Shown here piece after piece: positions 10,139 through 21,221 of a stretch of 64,000 nucleotides of DNA (position 1 is its first letter; each line of letters opens with the position of its first letter). The DNA is from Buddleja alternifolia (taxonomy: Eukaryota; Streptophyta; Magnoliopsida; Lamiales; Scrophulariaceae), in contig CM033402.1 in the NCBI GenBank assembly GCA_019426215.1, positions 25,021,102-25,085,101 on the forward strand. Reading direction: 5' to 3'. A program made the translations under genes and the position numbers. Under the pieces are notes generated by a model that saw only the letters and a list, made by a program, of their open reading frames with translations, was not told the origin of the DNA and made no database searches.

Positions 10139-12457
10139 ATGCCCACCACCAAGGTGTACATAGTGTAAGTCTGTTTGCCATATTATGTATCTATCTATCT
10201 ATATCTATTATGAATATGATGAGTTTGTTTAAGGTAATGGTTTTATGGTTGTTCAGGTATTACTCATTGTATGGACATGTGGAAATCATGGCAAGAGAAA
10301 TTCAAAGGGGTGCTAATTCAGTTCCCGATGTTGAAGCTACTCTTTGGCAGGTGCTCATTTTTTTAGCTGATATTGTATGTTTTTATCTTATTGGAATATG
10401 AAAAAGTAATCAAATAAGAATGAGATTAATTATTTCGGATTATCTCTAAGTTTCAATTCCTTGATACCAATCTCAATGTTACTTCAATTTTATGATGAGA
10501 TGTTGGATTCAAGTATTTCTTGGGGGGGTATTTGTATTGTTATTGTCTATATGGTTCTTGATGATTTTCTTGAATTTATTATTGAGTTACAATCTTTGTT
10601 GATGTAACAATTTAATTATCGGCGCGATCAATTAGATTGAACAAAAAACTCAAAAATACTTTTTATTAGTAGTGATTGAGTGTTTGATTCATTTCAAATA
10701 TAATTAGGTACCGGAGACACTAGAGAATCGAATCTTAGAAAAGATGAAGGCTCCTGCAAAACCTGATGATGTGGGTGAGATTAGGCCAGAACAGCTGGTG
10801 GAGGCAGATGGCTTTATCTTTGGTTCTCCTTCCCGTTTCGGAGTAATGGCAGCGCAGTTCAAAGCCTTCTTCGATGCAACTCATGACATATGGGCTACCC
10901 AAGCGCTTGCTGGGAAGCCTGCTGGAATTTTCTGGAGCACAGGTTTCCATGGCGGTGGACAAGAACTTACCGCGTAAGTTTGGATTTTGTGATACAATCT
11001 TGAAAATTTAGTGGGTGGTACTTGAAGTTGCTTCATGTTTGATTATTGTAATCCATTTAAGCACAAAATTAATTGTCACTCACACCCCGAGTCCACAAAC
11101 GAATCCGTTGGAGGCGAGAATTGCATCCTCGAACCCAACTAGAGCAACCTGGAATTAGGATGTGAACAAATTTCCTAAAAGAGGACATCATATGAGTTAA
11201 TTAGACAATGCTTATAGGGTGTTATTTCTTTAGTTTCTATTCCATGTGAGATGATTCATCACATTAACTCAAATTGAAACTTATTGAGAAAAATCAGTTG
11301 TACGAATTAATGAACTTAAAGGATGTTACATAGTATTGCTACAGCAAAGAACAGGGGAGACATCTTAGAATGTATGTAACATTTGAATTTTGCTTTTCAA
11401 AATTGTTAATGATATGTTAGCATTTTCAACTTAATTTTCAATGTCGGAGGTCCTTGATAGTCGAGATAAATTGGTTTACTTGATAAATAAGCTTATCTAA
11501 TACTAGTTTTCTATATTACTTGATTAACTCATTTTCTTTCATTGTGATTTTTCTCCCTGAATTAAAGCCTTCATTTCAAGGTCAAGGACATGCATCTAAT
11601 AGCAATATTACTCTGGTTCTAACATACTTTTATCCCAAGCTAATTAGTTTCTTTTATTTAGAGATTGAAAGAATCATAATACATACCTATTTGCAGTTAA
11701 TGTTGGAAGTATCCTGTTTGGCATATATAGGTTAGCTTCGTTTGTCAGCTTGTTTAACATTTTTGTACTTGCTAGATGATAGATTAGGAACATATGTGAA
11801 TTCCCATGAAATATATAATTCATGTTAATTAAATTGCATTACCCTCGTGATGGCAATTTGAGGAAAATTAATTTCCTTATTGGACTCTAGATCTAACTGT
11901 AATCCATCTTATACCCCAATTTTATGAGCTCATATATGACAAATCCAATTCGTAGACCATTACCGTTTTTCTACATCATTATTGTAATTCTCAAGATGTT
12001 TTCAGTCATCTTTCCCATGTACGCCAATTTTATGTTCTTGCATGGTACTTGCAATCAAATTTACTAAGACACTCTTAGAATGAATATTTGTTTTTATTTG
12101 AAAATCTTGGCTTTGGGACATGAGTGGCGTCGATGTTATGGAGATAAATGAACATCATATTACTTCTACATCATATATATATATGTTGAAAGGTTTTCAA
12201 GTTGTTTCTGTGAAACATGGTGCAGATTGACAACTATAACACAGTTAGCACATCATGGGATGATATTTGTTCCAGTTGGATATACATTTGGCAGTGGAAT
12301 GTTTGAGATGGAAGATGTGAAGGGTGGATCTCCTTATGGTGCTGGAACTTATGCAGCAGACGGGTCACGTGAGCCAACCGAGCTTGAACTTCAGCAAGCC
12401 TTTCATCAGGGTAAATACATTGCTCAAATTACGAAAAAGCTCAAGAACTCCGATTGA
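10139..12457 (+). CDS. NAD(P)H:quinone oxidoreductase, FQR1-like (WrbA/flavodoxin family)
   Basis: Four exons join in frame: 10139-10164, 10257-10350, 10708-10973 and 12226-12457, all with GT-AG introns, giving 205 residues, the usual length for FQR1 proteins. The family binds FMN and transfers two electrons from NAD(P)H to quinones, avoiding semiquinones. In plants it is mostly cytosolic or at the plasma membrane, and FQR1 is auxin-responsive. The FMN-phosphate loop lies in YYSLYGHV (residues 10-17). GSPSRFG (79-85) and [10 protein letters not shown] (117-126) are the flavin-binding segments, and the C-terminal part keeps [11 protein letters not shown]. The FHGGGQE form resembles the FQR1-like paralogues more than FQR1 itself. 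No transit peptide is present. The start is the only ATG in frame before the P-loop strand. Intact and probably functional. Confidence 0.93.
10974..12225 (+). other. Intron 3 of the FQR1-like gene
   Basis: A 1.25-kb intron with donor GTAAGT and acceptor GGTGCAG. It is AT-rich with a short (TA)n near 12174-12184. No nested gene or recognisable transposon was seen. Confidence 0.8.
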
Positions 12458-13319
12458 ATGAATACTCATATGTATATACTGGAAATGTGCTAATATTCGG
12501 AGCACAATAGTTCCAACGGCCTGCACAAGTTTCACAATGTATACGAAGCTTGAAATTTGCTTTTCCCAAGTGGCAGTTTTATGTCATTTATGAAATTCAA
12601 GTGTTTTTCACTAGAACTTGAGCCCCTATATCAAGTTGTTTCTGTTTGCCTCTTTTCCGGAGAAAGATGATAGAATAAAATCCAATTGAGCAGCAATCTC
12701 TCGTCCTTCTAATTATCTCAAGAGCATCCTAAAAGCTAAACAACCAAACAAAAATAGATGCATGAAGTAAAACCCAAAATATAAGATTAACTAATGTACT
12801 GGGGTCAATAAATTACTGACACGGGGTATATAAACTTGAAAAAGGATATTTTGATGTTTTGATATTGATATGACCCGTTTCGATTAATGGGAGAATTGTT
12901 AAACATACTCTGGATTAATCGCAGCAACTAGCCTGGAAATTGAATGGATTGAATCAAATTTGAGGATCAAGCCGCCATAGACCATAACAATGAAGATTAA
13001 GGCCTAAAAGAGATAGAGAGGAGAGGAAGAATTAACTCGTTCATTTTCTTCAAAACAATGGCTGCCTATTGCAGAGTTTTGAATGAGCTTATATAATGCT
13101 CATTTGGTGAATAACCATGCTTGTTAGCTGATTAAAACAGAAAAGAAATTGAATGACAATTGTACCTCTAACTAACACAACAAATGACTAAAAGGCCCTT
13201 GTACTAATTAACTAACCAAACATCTAACTAATTCAATTATTAACCTATTAATCGTATATTAATTACTTAGAAAAGCGCATAATAGAAAACGCAATCTCTT
13301 GTGACGACTTTTCAATTTG
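12458..13319. other. 3' flank of the FQR1-like gene, no further gene
   Basis: The proximal part is probably 3'UTR. TATAAACTTGAAAAAGG at 12829-12845 recurs at 27148-27164 and, with one change, at 37012-37028. The second and third copies were adjacent before the Mutator-like insertion, so the locus carried small dispersed repeats before the transposons arrived. No ORF of interest. Confidence 0.5.
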
Positions 13320-13925
13320 GTATGTGTTAGGAATTTCATGTTAGAAGTTTTGATGATGACAATTAAATTTTTGTTAGACCCCAAAAAAGTTGTAAGTTTA
13401 TTTTCGTAGAAAACTTGTATAGGCTTTGAAGCGTTAGACTTGTAAGGCTTTGTTATCTTACTTTAGAGTGTTAGGCGAAATAGTCTTAGGCTGAGCGTCT
13501 GATGATTTCTGAGTGAGTTTATCAGTGGTAAAGTTCGAAGACTCAAGCGCCTGATCTCAGAAGATAGATACAGTCTCCAAGCGTCCACTTTGGCCAGCTA
13601 TATCAAGCGTTACCTTATGAGACAGAAGTGATTTCACCTGAATTTACTTCTAAGTCCAGAAGGAGTTTAATGCAAATATTCTCAAAGCATTAAATACCAA
13701 CGGGTATTAATTTCAAATGCATTAAATGTTGATAAGAGCATTTAATATGATAAGTAATGTCAGACGTACGGAGAAGCCACTCTATTGGACTGTCAACTAT
13801 CTCAGACTGCAGCACCAACTTTCGTGCAGCAGATTTTCAGGAAAAAGGACAAAAGCTGTTCACTCGCGAAAGTGAGAGACACGCGCCAGTGCATGTGTCA
13901 AACGGACACTTTCTCCAAGAATACC

Positions 13926-13933
13926 TATAAATA
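13926..13933 (+). promoter_or_regulatory. TATA box in the 5' LTR of element A
   Basis: TATAAATA in the context CCTATAAATAGG. The same site is at 26201-26208 in the 3' LTR and in both LTRs of element B. Transcription should start about 30 bp downstream, marking the U3/R boundary. Confidence 0.75.
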
Positions 13934-14798
13934 GGACTTCAACAACAAACAAAAAAAAAAAGAACAATTTTATAAAAGCCAAATTGCTGTTGCATTAAAA
14001 TCTCATTCCTTAAACTCTCAGAAAAGCCAGAAACTTCAAGAAACATCCTACTTGCTTTTCTTATATTCCTGAGACAGTCAACAAATATCTCAAACATTCT
14101 TTTTGAAGAAACCAGATTCCTACTGAGATATTACCAAGTTGTTTGAACTTCATCAAAATCAAACAAACCTTTTAGAAAATCCCATCCAAGCCTCGCGATC
14201 TGTGTGAAGTCGAAGTTGGATACTTGCATCATTTCTGGGTGAAAGAAGCAAGAGGGTTGAAGTGACTTGAAGCAGAAATCTGTGTGATCAAGGAGCTCAA
14301 GTCATCGACATCCATCTCTCCCTAATTTGTAGAAGATTCTGTGTGATTCTTTGAGAATCATTTTAGTGGATTGCCTCCAAGTGCAAAGGAGAAGAAGGAC
14401 GTAGTTGGGATTACACCACCCAACGAACCTTACAAATATTGTGTTATTTACTTTTCAGTCATTTCATTCATCTATCATATCATTGCATAAGTAAAACACA
14501 ATCAAAAGCTAAGCACCTAAGAAACATCTTGTGACGCTAAAACTTTCAAAGAGAAGACTCCAAAATCATTCCGCTGTGCTAACCCTGATTAAAAGAACTG
14601 AACGCTTAACCTACAAGGTCAAAGTATTCAATTCCTGAAGTCTAAGTTAACTTTATAAAACAGTCTTCATTAGACGCTTCACAAAGTCTCAAATATCTTA
14701 TGTGAACGCTAAAGTGAAGCGTTAAACACTTCAAGCGCCTATCATTTCAAGCGTCCAAATACGTTTAATACGAAATTTTTTTGAAGTCGAAAAAGACT

Positions 14799-14840
14799 AA
14801 AGGGTCTATTCAACCCCCCCCCCCCCCTTCTAGACCCTTT
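14799..14840 (+). other. U5 hairpin with a C-only loop core
   Basis: AAAGGGTCTA (14799-14808) and TAGACCCTTT (14831-14840) are perfect complements around a loop with 14 consecutive C. The 3' LTR has the same stem (27073-27082 and 27104-27113) with 13 C. Element B keeps a version with different C counts. The position just before the primer site means it would lie near the 5' end of the genomic RNA. Confidence 0.8.
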
Positions 14841-14864
14841 CGTATGCCACTTGGGACCAACAAG

Positions 14865-14876
14865 TGGTATCAGAGC
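14865..14876 (+). other. Primer-binding site, tRNA-iMet
   Basis: TGGTATCAGAGC, two bases after the 5' LTR, is the standard plant Ty1/copia primer site complementary to the 3' end of initiator methionine tRNA. Confidence 0.95.
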
Positions 14877-14965
14877 GGTTAATTTTGAAATTTTAAAATT
14901 TCCAAGCATAACTGCTTGTTTAGATCCTTTTCTTTCAAAATCTAGTTGCTTTTTAAAGCTTAGAT

Positions 14966-17167
14966 ATGGCATTTGCTAAAGTTCCCAAATTGATAGAATC
15001 AAATTTTGACACATGGAAAGTCAAAGCATTTACGTATTTATGTTCATGCGATGATGACATGTGCGATATTATTTCAGATGGGCCAATCAAAATATACAAA
15101 GTTATCACAAGAGTGCCTGGAGCCACAGAAGAAACCCCTGATGGTTACGTTGAAAAACCAAAACAAGAATGGTCTCCAGATGAGCGTCGAAGAGCTAACT
15201 TGGACAATGTTGGTCGCAACGCTCTGTATACGGCTATTGGTGATAATGATAACTTATTCAATAAAATCAAATCTTGCAAAACGACTAAAGAAATATGGGA
15301 TAAGCTGGCTACAATCTGTGGTGGTTCAGCTCAAATCAAAGAAAACAAACTTTCCATTGCTAAGGAAAAGTTTAACGGATTTAAGATGCTACCCAATGAA
15401 ACGCTAGAGCAATTGGATATAAGATTCACAGCTCTTGTTACAGAACTTACGTCGTTGGGAATGGACTTACAGAATCGAGAAATGGTGGTTAAGATCTTTA
15501 GAAGTCTACCAAGTAAATTCTTGATGAAGACAACAGCTATGAGAGAATCAAACATGCTGGATCTCTTAACTCCAGAAGACGCCTTTTCAGAGCTAAAAGC
15601 TTTTGAGTTCGAGTTGAACTCTGCTAGTGACATTGTGAGTAATCCAGTGATTGAATCTGGAGCGCTCATTGCATCAATCAAAGGCAAATCGGGTAACAAA
15701 GGAAAGAATTCGAACATTAATGAGGAAGAAGAGTTGGCTTTGCTGAATAGATTCAGGAAGTTCTTGAGATATGAAAAGAAAGGAAAAGGTCCTAATAATC
15801 AAGGACAAAGTTCATATCAAGCGCCTTCTCCCGTACAACAACAGTTTCAAGTGCCTCAATATTCTGTTCCTTTACCTCAAGCGCCTGCTCAATATCAAGC
15901 GTCTACTCAAAGTCTCCCAGCTCCAGTGGTTTCAAAACCACACACTGCAAGGCTAACAAGTGAACAAAAAATGAAAACCAATCTTTGTTATAATTGCAGG
16001 AAACCGGGGCACTACCAGGTAAATTGTCCCTATCCAAATGTATCCAAGCCCTCAAGGCAGGATTACTTGGATAGAAACCAATTCAGGAGCAACCTTCGAC
16101 AACAAGGTTTGCTTGCGGAATCAGAACCAGCATCAGCACCTGAAGATTTAGAATCATCAGACGAAAGTAGTGATGATGATGAGCCGTTAGATGACTCAGC
16201 GCTCATATGTCTCATGGCCAGAGATGATGAAGCGTCCCCTGAGGTAATCAATGAATTATCAATTCCTCTTTCTTATGATGAATTACTTGACAAAGTCAGA
16301 GAATATTACAATGAATGTCAAGAAGCTGCCAAAATATATCAAAATGATCTCGCTATTATTTCATCACTCACAAACGATAAAGTAACGCTCAGAGCAGAGT
16401 TGCAAATTCAGCAACAGTGCATTGAGAAAAACCAATCGCTTGAGAGTGAAGTTATTCAATTGAAAGGTGATCTTGATATAATAGTCAAGAGAGAAGCTGA
16501 TCTGATGGCTAGACTTGCCAAGTCAGAACAGCTCGTCTCATCGTTGTCCAAAGCATCCAGAAAGCTCGACAATGTGACTAAAATAACAAGGTTGTTTGGA
16601 GAAAAGACCGGTTTAGGATGCAATGAATTCGGTAAACAACCAAACAAACCTAATGTTACGGCAAACAACAAAGGAAAGGGTGTTTTCTTTGTTGAGAAAG
16701 GTTCACAAGGTCAAACTCAAAATGAACCAAGGGACAATGGTAAGAGGCCAAATGAGAAAGTCAAAACTAACTCAGACAAGGGTAAGGCTAAAGCAAATGA
16801 TCCACAAAGACAGACTCATCCAAACGCTCAAAAAGCTAAGGATAAATCTAGTCACTGTGAATCAAGCGCTAAGCGTCTAGCACCAAACGTGCAACCCAAG
16901 CCAGAGCCAAGGAAATACCAGCGTCGATATCCAAGACAGTCAAGATCATATTATCGATACTATGATAATTATGATTATGACTATTATTATAATCGTGGAT
17001 ATTATTATACATCCAAAAATTACACACAGCACAAGGTGAAACCCAAAAAGGCCAATATTCCTACTATGAAGACAAGGCAAATTTGGGTTCCTAAAGTTCT
17101 ACTTAACACTAACAAGGATACTAATGTTGAAGGACCCAAGCAACAATGGGTACCTAAACAGAAATAG
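14966..17167 (+). CDS. gag: Gag polyprotein of element A
   Basis: 733 residues. The N-terminal region (about 1-220; FDTWKVKAF near the start, IWDKL, LEQLDIRF, RSLPSKF) is the capsid-like UBN2/gag domain of plant copia elements. A zinc knuckle C-X2-C-X4-H-X4-C lies at C341, C344, H349, C354 and should bind the genomic RNA. It is followed by an acidic Ser/Asp stretch (about 393-411), a long predicted coiled coil (about 438-536), a Lys-rich segment and a Tyr-rich run (about 660-683). The ATG at 14966 is the first good start after the primer site. The frame closes with TAG 21 nt before the pol-frame CAG-GTACC junction, and pol lies in another frame. Both features are kept in element B. Confidence 0.93.
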   Translation: MAFAKVPKLIESNFDTWKVKAFTYLCSCDDDMCDIISDGPIKIYKVITRVPGATEETPDGYVEKPKQEWSPDERRRANLDNVGRNALYTAIGDNDNLFNKIKSCKTTKEIWDKLATICGGSAQIKENKLSIAKEKFNGFKMLPNETLEQLDIRFTALVTELTSLGMDLQNREMVVKIFRSLPSKFLMKTTAMRESNMLDLLTPEDAFSELKAFEFELNSASDIVSNPVIESGALIASIKGKSGNKGKNSNINEEEELALLNRFRKFLRYEKKGKGPNNQGQSSYQAPSPVQQQFQVPQYSVPLPQAPAQYQASTQSLPAPVVSKPHTARLTSEQKMKTNLCYNCRKPGHYQVNCPYPNVSKPSRQDYLDRNQFRSNLRQQGLLAESEPASAPEDLESSDESSDDDEPLDDSALICLMARDDEASPEVINELSIPLSYDELLDKVREYYNECQEAAKIYQNDLAIISSLTNDKVTLRAELQIQQQCIEKNQSLESEVIQLKGDLDIIVKREADLMARLAKSEQLVSSLSKASRKLDNVTKITRLFGEKTGLGCNEFGKQPNKPNVTANNKGKGVFFVEKGSQGQTQNEPRDNGKRPNEKVKTNSDKGKAKANDPQRQTHPNAQKAKDKSSHCESSAKRLAPNVQPKPEPRKYQRRYPRQSRSYYRYYDNYDYDYYYNRGYYYTSKNYTQHKVKPKKANIPTMKTRQIWVPKVLLNTNKDTNVEGPKQQWVPKQK

Positions 17168-17193
17168 AACTTCCCTTTTGATTGCAGGTACCT
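17150..17193 (+). promoter_or_regulatory. Gag-pol junction resembling a 3' splice site
   Basis: After the gag stop (17165-17167) comes a pyrimidine-rich run and CCCTTTTGATTGCAG ending at 17187, a good plant acceptor. GTACCT occurs at 17150 and again at 17188. The 38-nt distance is exactly what is needed to bring the two frames together. The pol frame has a TGA at 17179-17181, after the gag stop, so a single frameshift alone cannot connect them. Element B has the same arrangement (acceptor ending 41593). A 38-nt intron would be unusually short for plants, so a longer intron with an upstream donor, or internal initiation, is also possible. Confidence 0.5.
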
Positions 17194-20100
17194 AGAGCTA
17201 AAGTCAATACATCTGTTTGGTATTTTGATAGTGGATCGTCAAGGCACATGACAGGTTCCAAAGATCTTCTGATCAACTATCAAGCTGCCAATGGTCCTCA
17301 GGTTGTATTTGGTGATAACTCCAAAGGTAAAACCAAAGGTATAGGTACTGTGCATAGGGGGAACATCATGATAAGTGATGTTTATTTTGTTGAGGGTCTA
17401 AAGCACAATTTATTAAGCATAAGTCAATTCTGCGATAAAGGCTTTGAAGTCATATTCTCAAGTGACTATTGCTATATAAACGACGCTAAGACTAAATCTA
17501 CTAAACTAAAAGGAAAAAGGAATAACAACGTATATTTGGTAGATTGGGGTTCAACACTTGATAACAACCCAACATGCTTTGTTGCTAAAAAAGAATCTAA
17601 AATGGGTTGGTTATGGCATAGAAAAATGAATCACCTCAACTTTAAGACAATCTCTCAGCTTATAAGTCAAAATCTTGTAGAGGGATTGCCAAATGGACCA
17701 TTTCATAAGGATCGCCTCTGTGACGCTTGTCAAATGGGTAAACAAGTTAAATCATCTTTCAAGAGAAAACCTCATCTATCTACTTCTAGAATACTTGAAC
17801 TACTTCACATGGATTTGTTTGGACCTGTTCAAACAATCAGTGTAAGCGGTAAAAAGTATACTTTAGTGGTAGTAGACGATTTCTCTAGATTTACTTGGGT
17901 GGAATTTCTTTCATCCAAAGATGAAACATGTGACAAGTTAACAGCGCTTATTCGGCAACTTCAAACATTGAAAAATCTTAAGGTTGCAAGAATAAGAAGC
18001 GATCACGGTACTGAGTTTACTAACAAGGTTGTTGAGAAGTTTTGTGCAGAAAATGGAATACATCATGAGTATTCAGCTCCCAGAACTCCCCAACAAAATG
18101 GTGTTGCTGAGCGCCGGAACCGAACGCTTAAGGAAGCCGCTAGGACTATGTTAGCTGAATCCAAGCTTGCTCCTAGATTTTGGGCCGAAGCGATCAACAC
18201 TGCTTGTTACACTCAAAATCGATGCATGATCAACAAACAGCATGGAAAAACTCCATATGAACTGTGGAAGGGACGTAAGCCAAATATTTCATACTTTCAC
18301 GTCTTTGGTTCTAAATGTTTTATCCATAATAATGGATCCCAAAGCCTAAAGACTTTTGATCCTAAAGCGGATGAAGGAATCTTTCTAGGCTACGCCAAAA
18401 ATGGAAAGAATTTTCGCATTCTCAATAAGATCAAATCGAAGGTTGAGGAATCTATTCATGTTGTGTTTGATGATGCTAACCAAGAGCCGAGTAAGGTAAA
18501 TGTAAATGATGTAGGAGTTGAAGATCTATGTCATCAAGCGTCCAAAATTACTATTGATGAAGATATTGACGATGATGATGAGATCTCAGTGCCTCCTCCT
18601 AAGAATACTCGTGAAATCAATCTAAATTATCATGTAAGAAATACGGATGATCATGAAGAGAATGATCATCAAGAGCAAAGAAGGAATCATGAACTTGAAG
18701 CGCCAACGCAGGAGAATGGTCAAGCGAATGATTCTCAAGCGCCTGTTCATTCTCAAAACCCCTTCCAAACAGATAGACTATGGTTACGTGACCATCCACC
18801 TGAGCAAATCATTGGAGATATTGAAGCACCAGTTAGAACTAGAGCCGCTACATTAAATGAGGCTATGTTCGCAAGCTTTCTATCTCAAATGGAACCTAAG
18901 AAAGTGGATGAAGCGTTAAGTGATCCAAGTTGGATTGAAGCTATGCAAGAAGAGCTCAATCAGTTTGAGCGAAATAAAGTTTGGATGCTAGTACCAAGAC
19001 CAACTCATCAAGGAGTTATTGGAACTAGATGGGTATATAGAAACAAGATGGATGAGGACGGCATTGTTGTAAGAAACAAGGCCAGACTCGTAGCTCAAGG
19101 ATACTGCCAAGAGGAGGGCATTGACTTTGATGAGACATACGCTCCTGTTGCTCGTCTTGAAGCAATCCGCATGTTTCTAGCGTACACAGCGTTTAACAAG
19201 TTTACAGTATTTCAAATGGACGTAAAGAGTGCCTTCCTGAATGGTAAACTCCAAGAAGAAGTGTATGTGGAGCAACCACCAGGATTCATCAACAATCATG
19301 GTAAGGGTATGGTTTACAAGCTAGAAAAAGCACTTTATGGGCTTAAGCAAGCACCTCGAGCATGGTATGACACTCTCTCTATCTTTCTTATTGGTAAAGG
19401 TTTTTCAAAAGGCAGCGTTGACACAACGTTATTTAAAATTACCAATGATGAAGATATTCTCTTAGTTCAAATTTACGTTGATGACATTATATTTGGTTCT
19501 ACTAATAAGCGTCTGTGTGAGAAATTTTCGAAAATGATGCAAGAACAATTTGAAATGAGCATGATGGGTGAATTAACTTTCTTCTTAGGACTACAAGTTA
19601 AACAACTCCCTAATGGCATATTTATCAACCAAGCTAAATATACACGAGATATGATTAAGAAATTTGGTATGGAGAATGCATCATATTCAAAAATTCCAAT
19701 GAGCCAAACGCTTAAGTTAGATAAAGATGAAAGTGGAAAGAAAGTTGATATCACTAATTATAGAGGTATCATAGGATCACTTCTTTATCTCACTGCCAGT
19801 AGACCTGATATTATGTTTTCGGTATGTATGTGTGCACGATTCCAAGCTGATCCTAAAGAGTCACACTTGACTGCTGCCAAGAAAATCCTTAAATACCTAA
19901 AAGGCACACAACATGTGGGCTTATGGTATCCCAGGGATTCTCCTTTTGAACTAATCGGTTACTCAGATGCAGATTTTGCAGGTTGCAAAATAGATCGTAA
20001 AAGCACTAGTGGTACTTGTCAATTCTTAGGTGATAGGTTAGTTTCATGGCATAGCAAGAAACAACAATCCATAGCTACCTCCACAGCCGAAGCTGAGTAT

Positions 20101-20421
20101 GTAGCTGCAGGAAGTTGTTGTGCACAAGTTCTATGGATGAGGCAACAACTTAGAGATTACGGAACAATCTTAGGACCAACTCCCATTCATTGTGATAACC
20201 AAAGCGCTTTAGCCATGACTCAAAACCCTGTTCTTCATTCAAGAACCAAACACATTGACATTAGATACCATTTCCTTCGTGACCACGTTCAAAAGAAAGA
20301 TATCTCCATGCACTTCATTGGAACTGACAAACAACTGGCAGATATCTTCACCAAAGCACTCAATGAACAACGTTTTCTCACTTTGAGAAGTGAACTAGGT
20401 ATGATTGATTTAAACGCTTGA
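17182..20421 (+). CDS. pol: Pol polyprotein of element A (PR-IN-RT-RNase H)
   Basis: Open for 1079 codons, with no ATG near the start. The limit given is the first codon after an in-frame TGA; the real N-terminus probably depends on splicing or another bypass from gag. Domains in order: aspartic protease with D16-S-G; integrase HHCC zinc site H146, H151, C180, C183; integrase core D211, D274, E310 with exact D35E spacing; reverse transcriptase with D680 ([11 protein letters not shown]) and YVDD at 765-768; RNase H with YSDADFAG (D929), then TAEAEY and the HIDIRYHF tail region. All catalytic residues are present and no stop interrupts it. It makes and integrates the cDNA of the element. Ends in TGA without the stop-bypass context reported for SIRE1. 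Confidence 0.95.
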   Translation: MQVPRAKVNTSVWYFDSGSSRHMTGSKDLLINYQAANGPQVVFGDNSKGKTKGIGTVHRGNIMISDVYFVEGLKHNLLSISQFCDKGFEVIFSSDYCYINDAKTKSTKLKGKRNNNVYLVDWGSTLDNNPTCFVAKKESKMGWLWHRKMNHLNFKTISQLISQNLVEGLPNGPFHKDRLCDACQMGKQVKSSFKRKPHLSTSRILELLHMDLFGPVQTISVSGKKYTLVVVDDFSRFTWVEFLSSKDETCDKLTALIRQLQTLKNLKVARIRSDHGTEFTNKVVEKFCAENGIHHEYSAPRTPQQNGVAERRNRTLKEAARTMLAESKLAPRFWAEAINTACYTQNRCMINKQHGKTPYELWKGRKPNISYFHVFGSKCFIHNNGSQSLKTFDPKADEGIFLGYAKNGKNFRILNKIKSKVEESIHVVFDDANQEPSKVNVNDVGVEDLCHQASKITIDEDIDDDDEISVPPPKNTREINLNYHVRNTDDHEENDHQEQRRNHELEAPTQENGQANDSQAPVHSQNPFQTDRLWLRDHPPEQIIGDIEAPVRTRAATLNEAMFASFLSQMEPKKVDEALSDPSWIEAMQEELNQFERNKVWMLVPRPTHQGVIGTRWVYRNKMDEDGIVVRNKARLVAQGYCQEEGIDFDETYAPVARLEAIRMFLAYTAFNKFTVFQMDVKSAFLNGKLQEEVYVEQPPGFINNHGKGMVYKLEKALYGLKQAPRAWYDTLSIFLIGKGFSKGSVDTTLFKITNDEDILLVQIYVDDIIFGSTNKRLCEKFSKMMQEQFEMSMMGELTFFLGLQVKQLPNGIFINQAKYTRDMIKKFGMENASYSKIPMSQTLKLDKDESGKKVDITNYRGIIGSLLYLTASRPDIMFSVCMCARFQADPKESHLTAAKKILKYLKGTQHVGLWYPRDSPFELIGYSDADFAGCKIDRKSTSGTCQFLGDRLVSWHSKKQQSIATSTAEAEYVAAGSCCAQVLWMRQQLRDYGTILGPTPIHCDNQSALAMTQNPVLHSRTKHIDIRYHFLRDHVQKKDISMHFIGTDKQLADIFTKALNEQRFLTLRSELGMIDLNA

Positions 20422-21221
20422 TCATGAAGCATCATATTTTATTAGGCATATAATTTAGAGGGAATCCACTTAAGTTATATCTCACAATATTCTTTAAAAA
20501 AAAAAAAAAAAAAAAATTTTTACTTGATCATAACTGTAAGCGTCAATGATAAAAAAATTTCAGATGCATAATCATCAACGCTCAGTTCTATGTTTGCATA
20601 AAATATTGAATGCTCAAAATATTGAAAAGACTTTTGACTTCAAGCGTCCATTATATCAGCTAAGCGCTGAATAGTTTATCAAAAATTTATAAAATATTTT
20701 CGTTACAAGCCATGCATAAAGTTTTCAAACCTCTTTCAAGGTCGTGGGTAGACTCAAAGGTCTATTTTGTACTCTACTCACACGCCTCTATCACATCAAA
20801 CTGGCGGGTACTCAAATTTTTTAAAAATGACGGTTCAGAGATAGCCCGTATTTGTGTGCGTGTCAGTGTACAAACATGCGCGTGTGTTACACTCTGAAAA
20901 TACCAAACGTTAATTTTTTTTTAACTCGGATGTCAAATCTTTATATGTGAGAATTACCAAATGTAACTTCTCTCTTTTACACAAAACTCGCGTCCGCAGT
21001 TAATAAATTTATGGCTAAGATTCAACAGTTATTACACGTGTTTAAATCCTACTAAGACTACATAACACAAGTTTCAAAACTCTTTACTGTGTCATTTAAA
21101 ACACAAACTCTGCAGAAAAAGTAACTTACTTTCTACTCAAGCATATCTGCAAATCTCTCTTTATCTCTCTCTCAAAACAACAGAAAAATCTCAGTCCATC
21201 TTCTTCGTTTAAAAAAAAAAA
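20422..21221 (+). promoter_or_regulatory. Pol-ORF3 spacer, conserved between elements A and B
   Basis: An 800-nt non-coding spacer whose homologue in element B (44828-45661) keeps several blocks despite general decay: TCTATTTTGTACTCTACTC, ATCACATCAAACTGGCGGGT and TTACACGTGTTTAAATC. The last block joins a G-box (ACACGTGT, 21034-21041) to TTTAAAT (21041-21047), 188 nt before the ORF3 ATG (176 nt in B). Pyrimidine-rich CAG acceptors also occur before the ATG. It could be an internal promoter, a splice region for ORF3 mRNA, or both. Confidence 0.45.

Larger units (their letters stand above)
13325..14862 (+). repeat. 5' LTR of element A
   Basis: 1538 bp, starts TGTTAGGAATTTC and ends GGGACCAACA. 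It lacks 12 nt near 13450 that the 3' LTR has. It carries a TATA box at 13926-13933 and a U5 hairpin at 14799-14840. AAGCG(C/T), or its complement, recurs about a dozen times. Confidence 0.95.

Noticed and set aside
10210..10401. Stand-alone 63-codon ORF
   Set aside because: It is exon 2 of the FQR1-like gene read through both introns.
14865..14880. tRNA-like sequence
   Set aside because: It is the retrotransposon primer site, with no cloverleaf around it; no tRNA or rRNA gene was recognised anywhere in the window.
18617..19754. Minus-strand ORFs of 60-93 codons inside pol
   Set aside because: Shadows of the pol coding frame; the same positions in element B give similar shadows.
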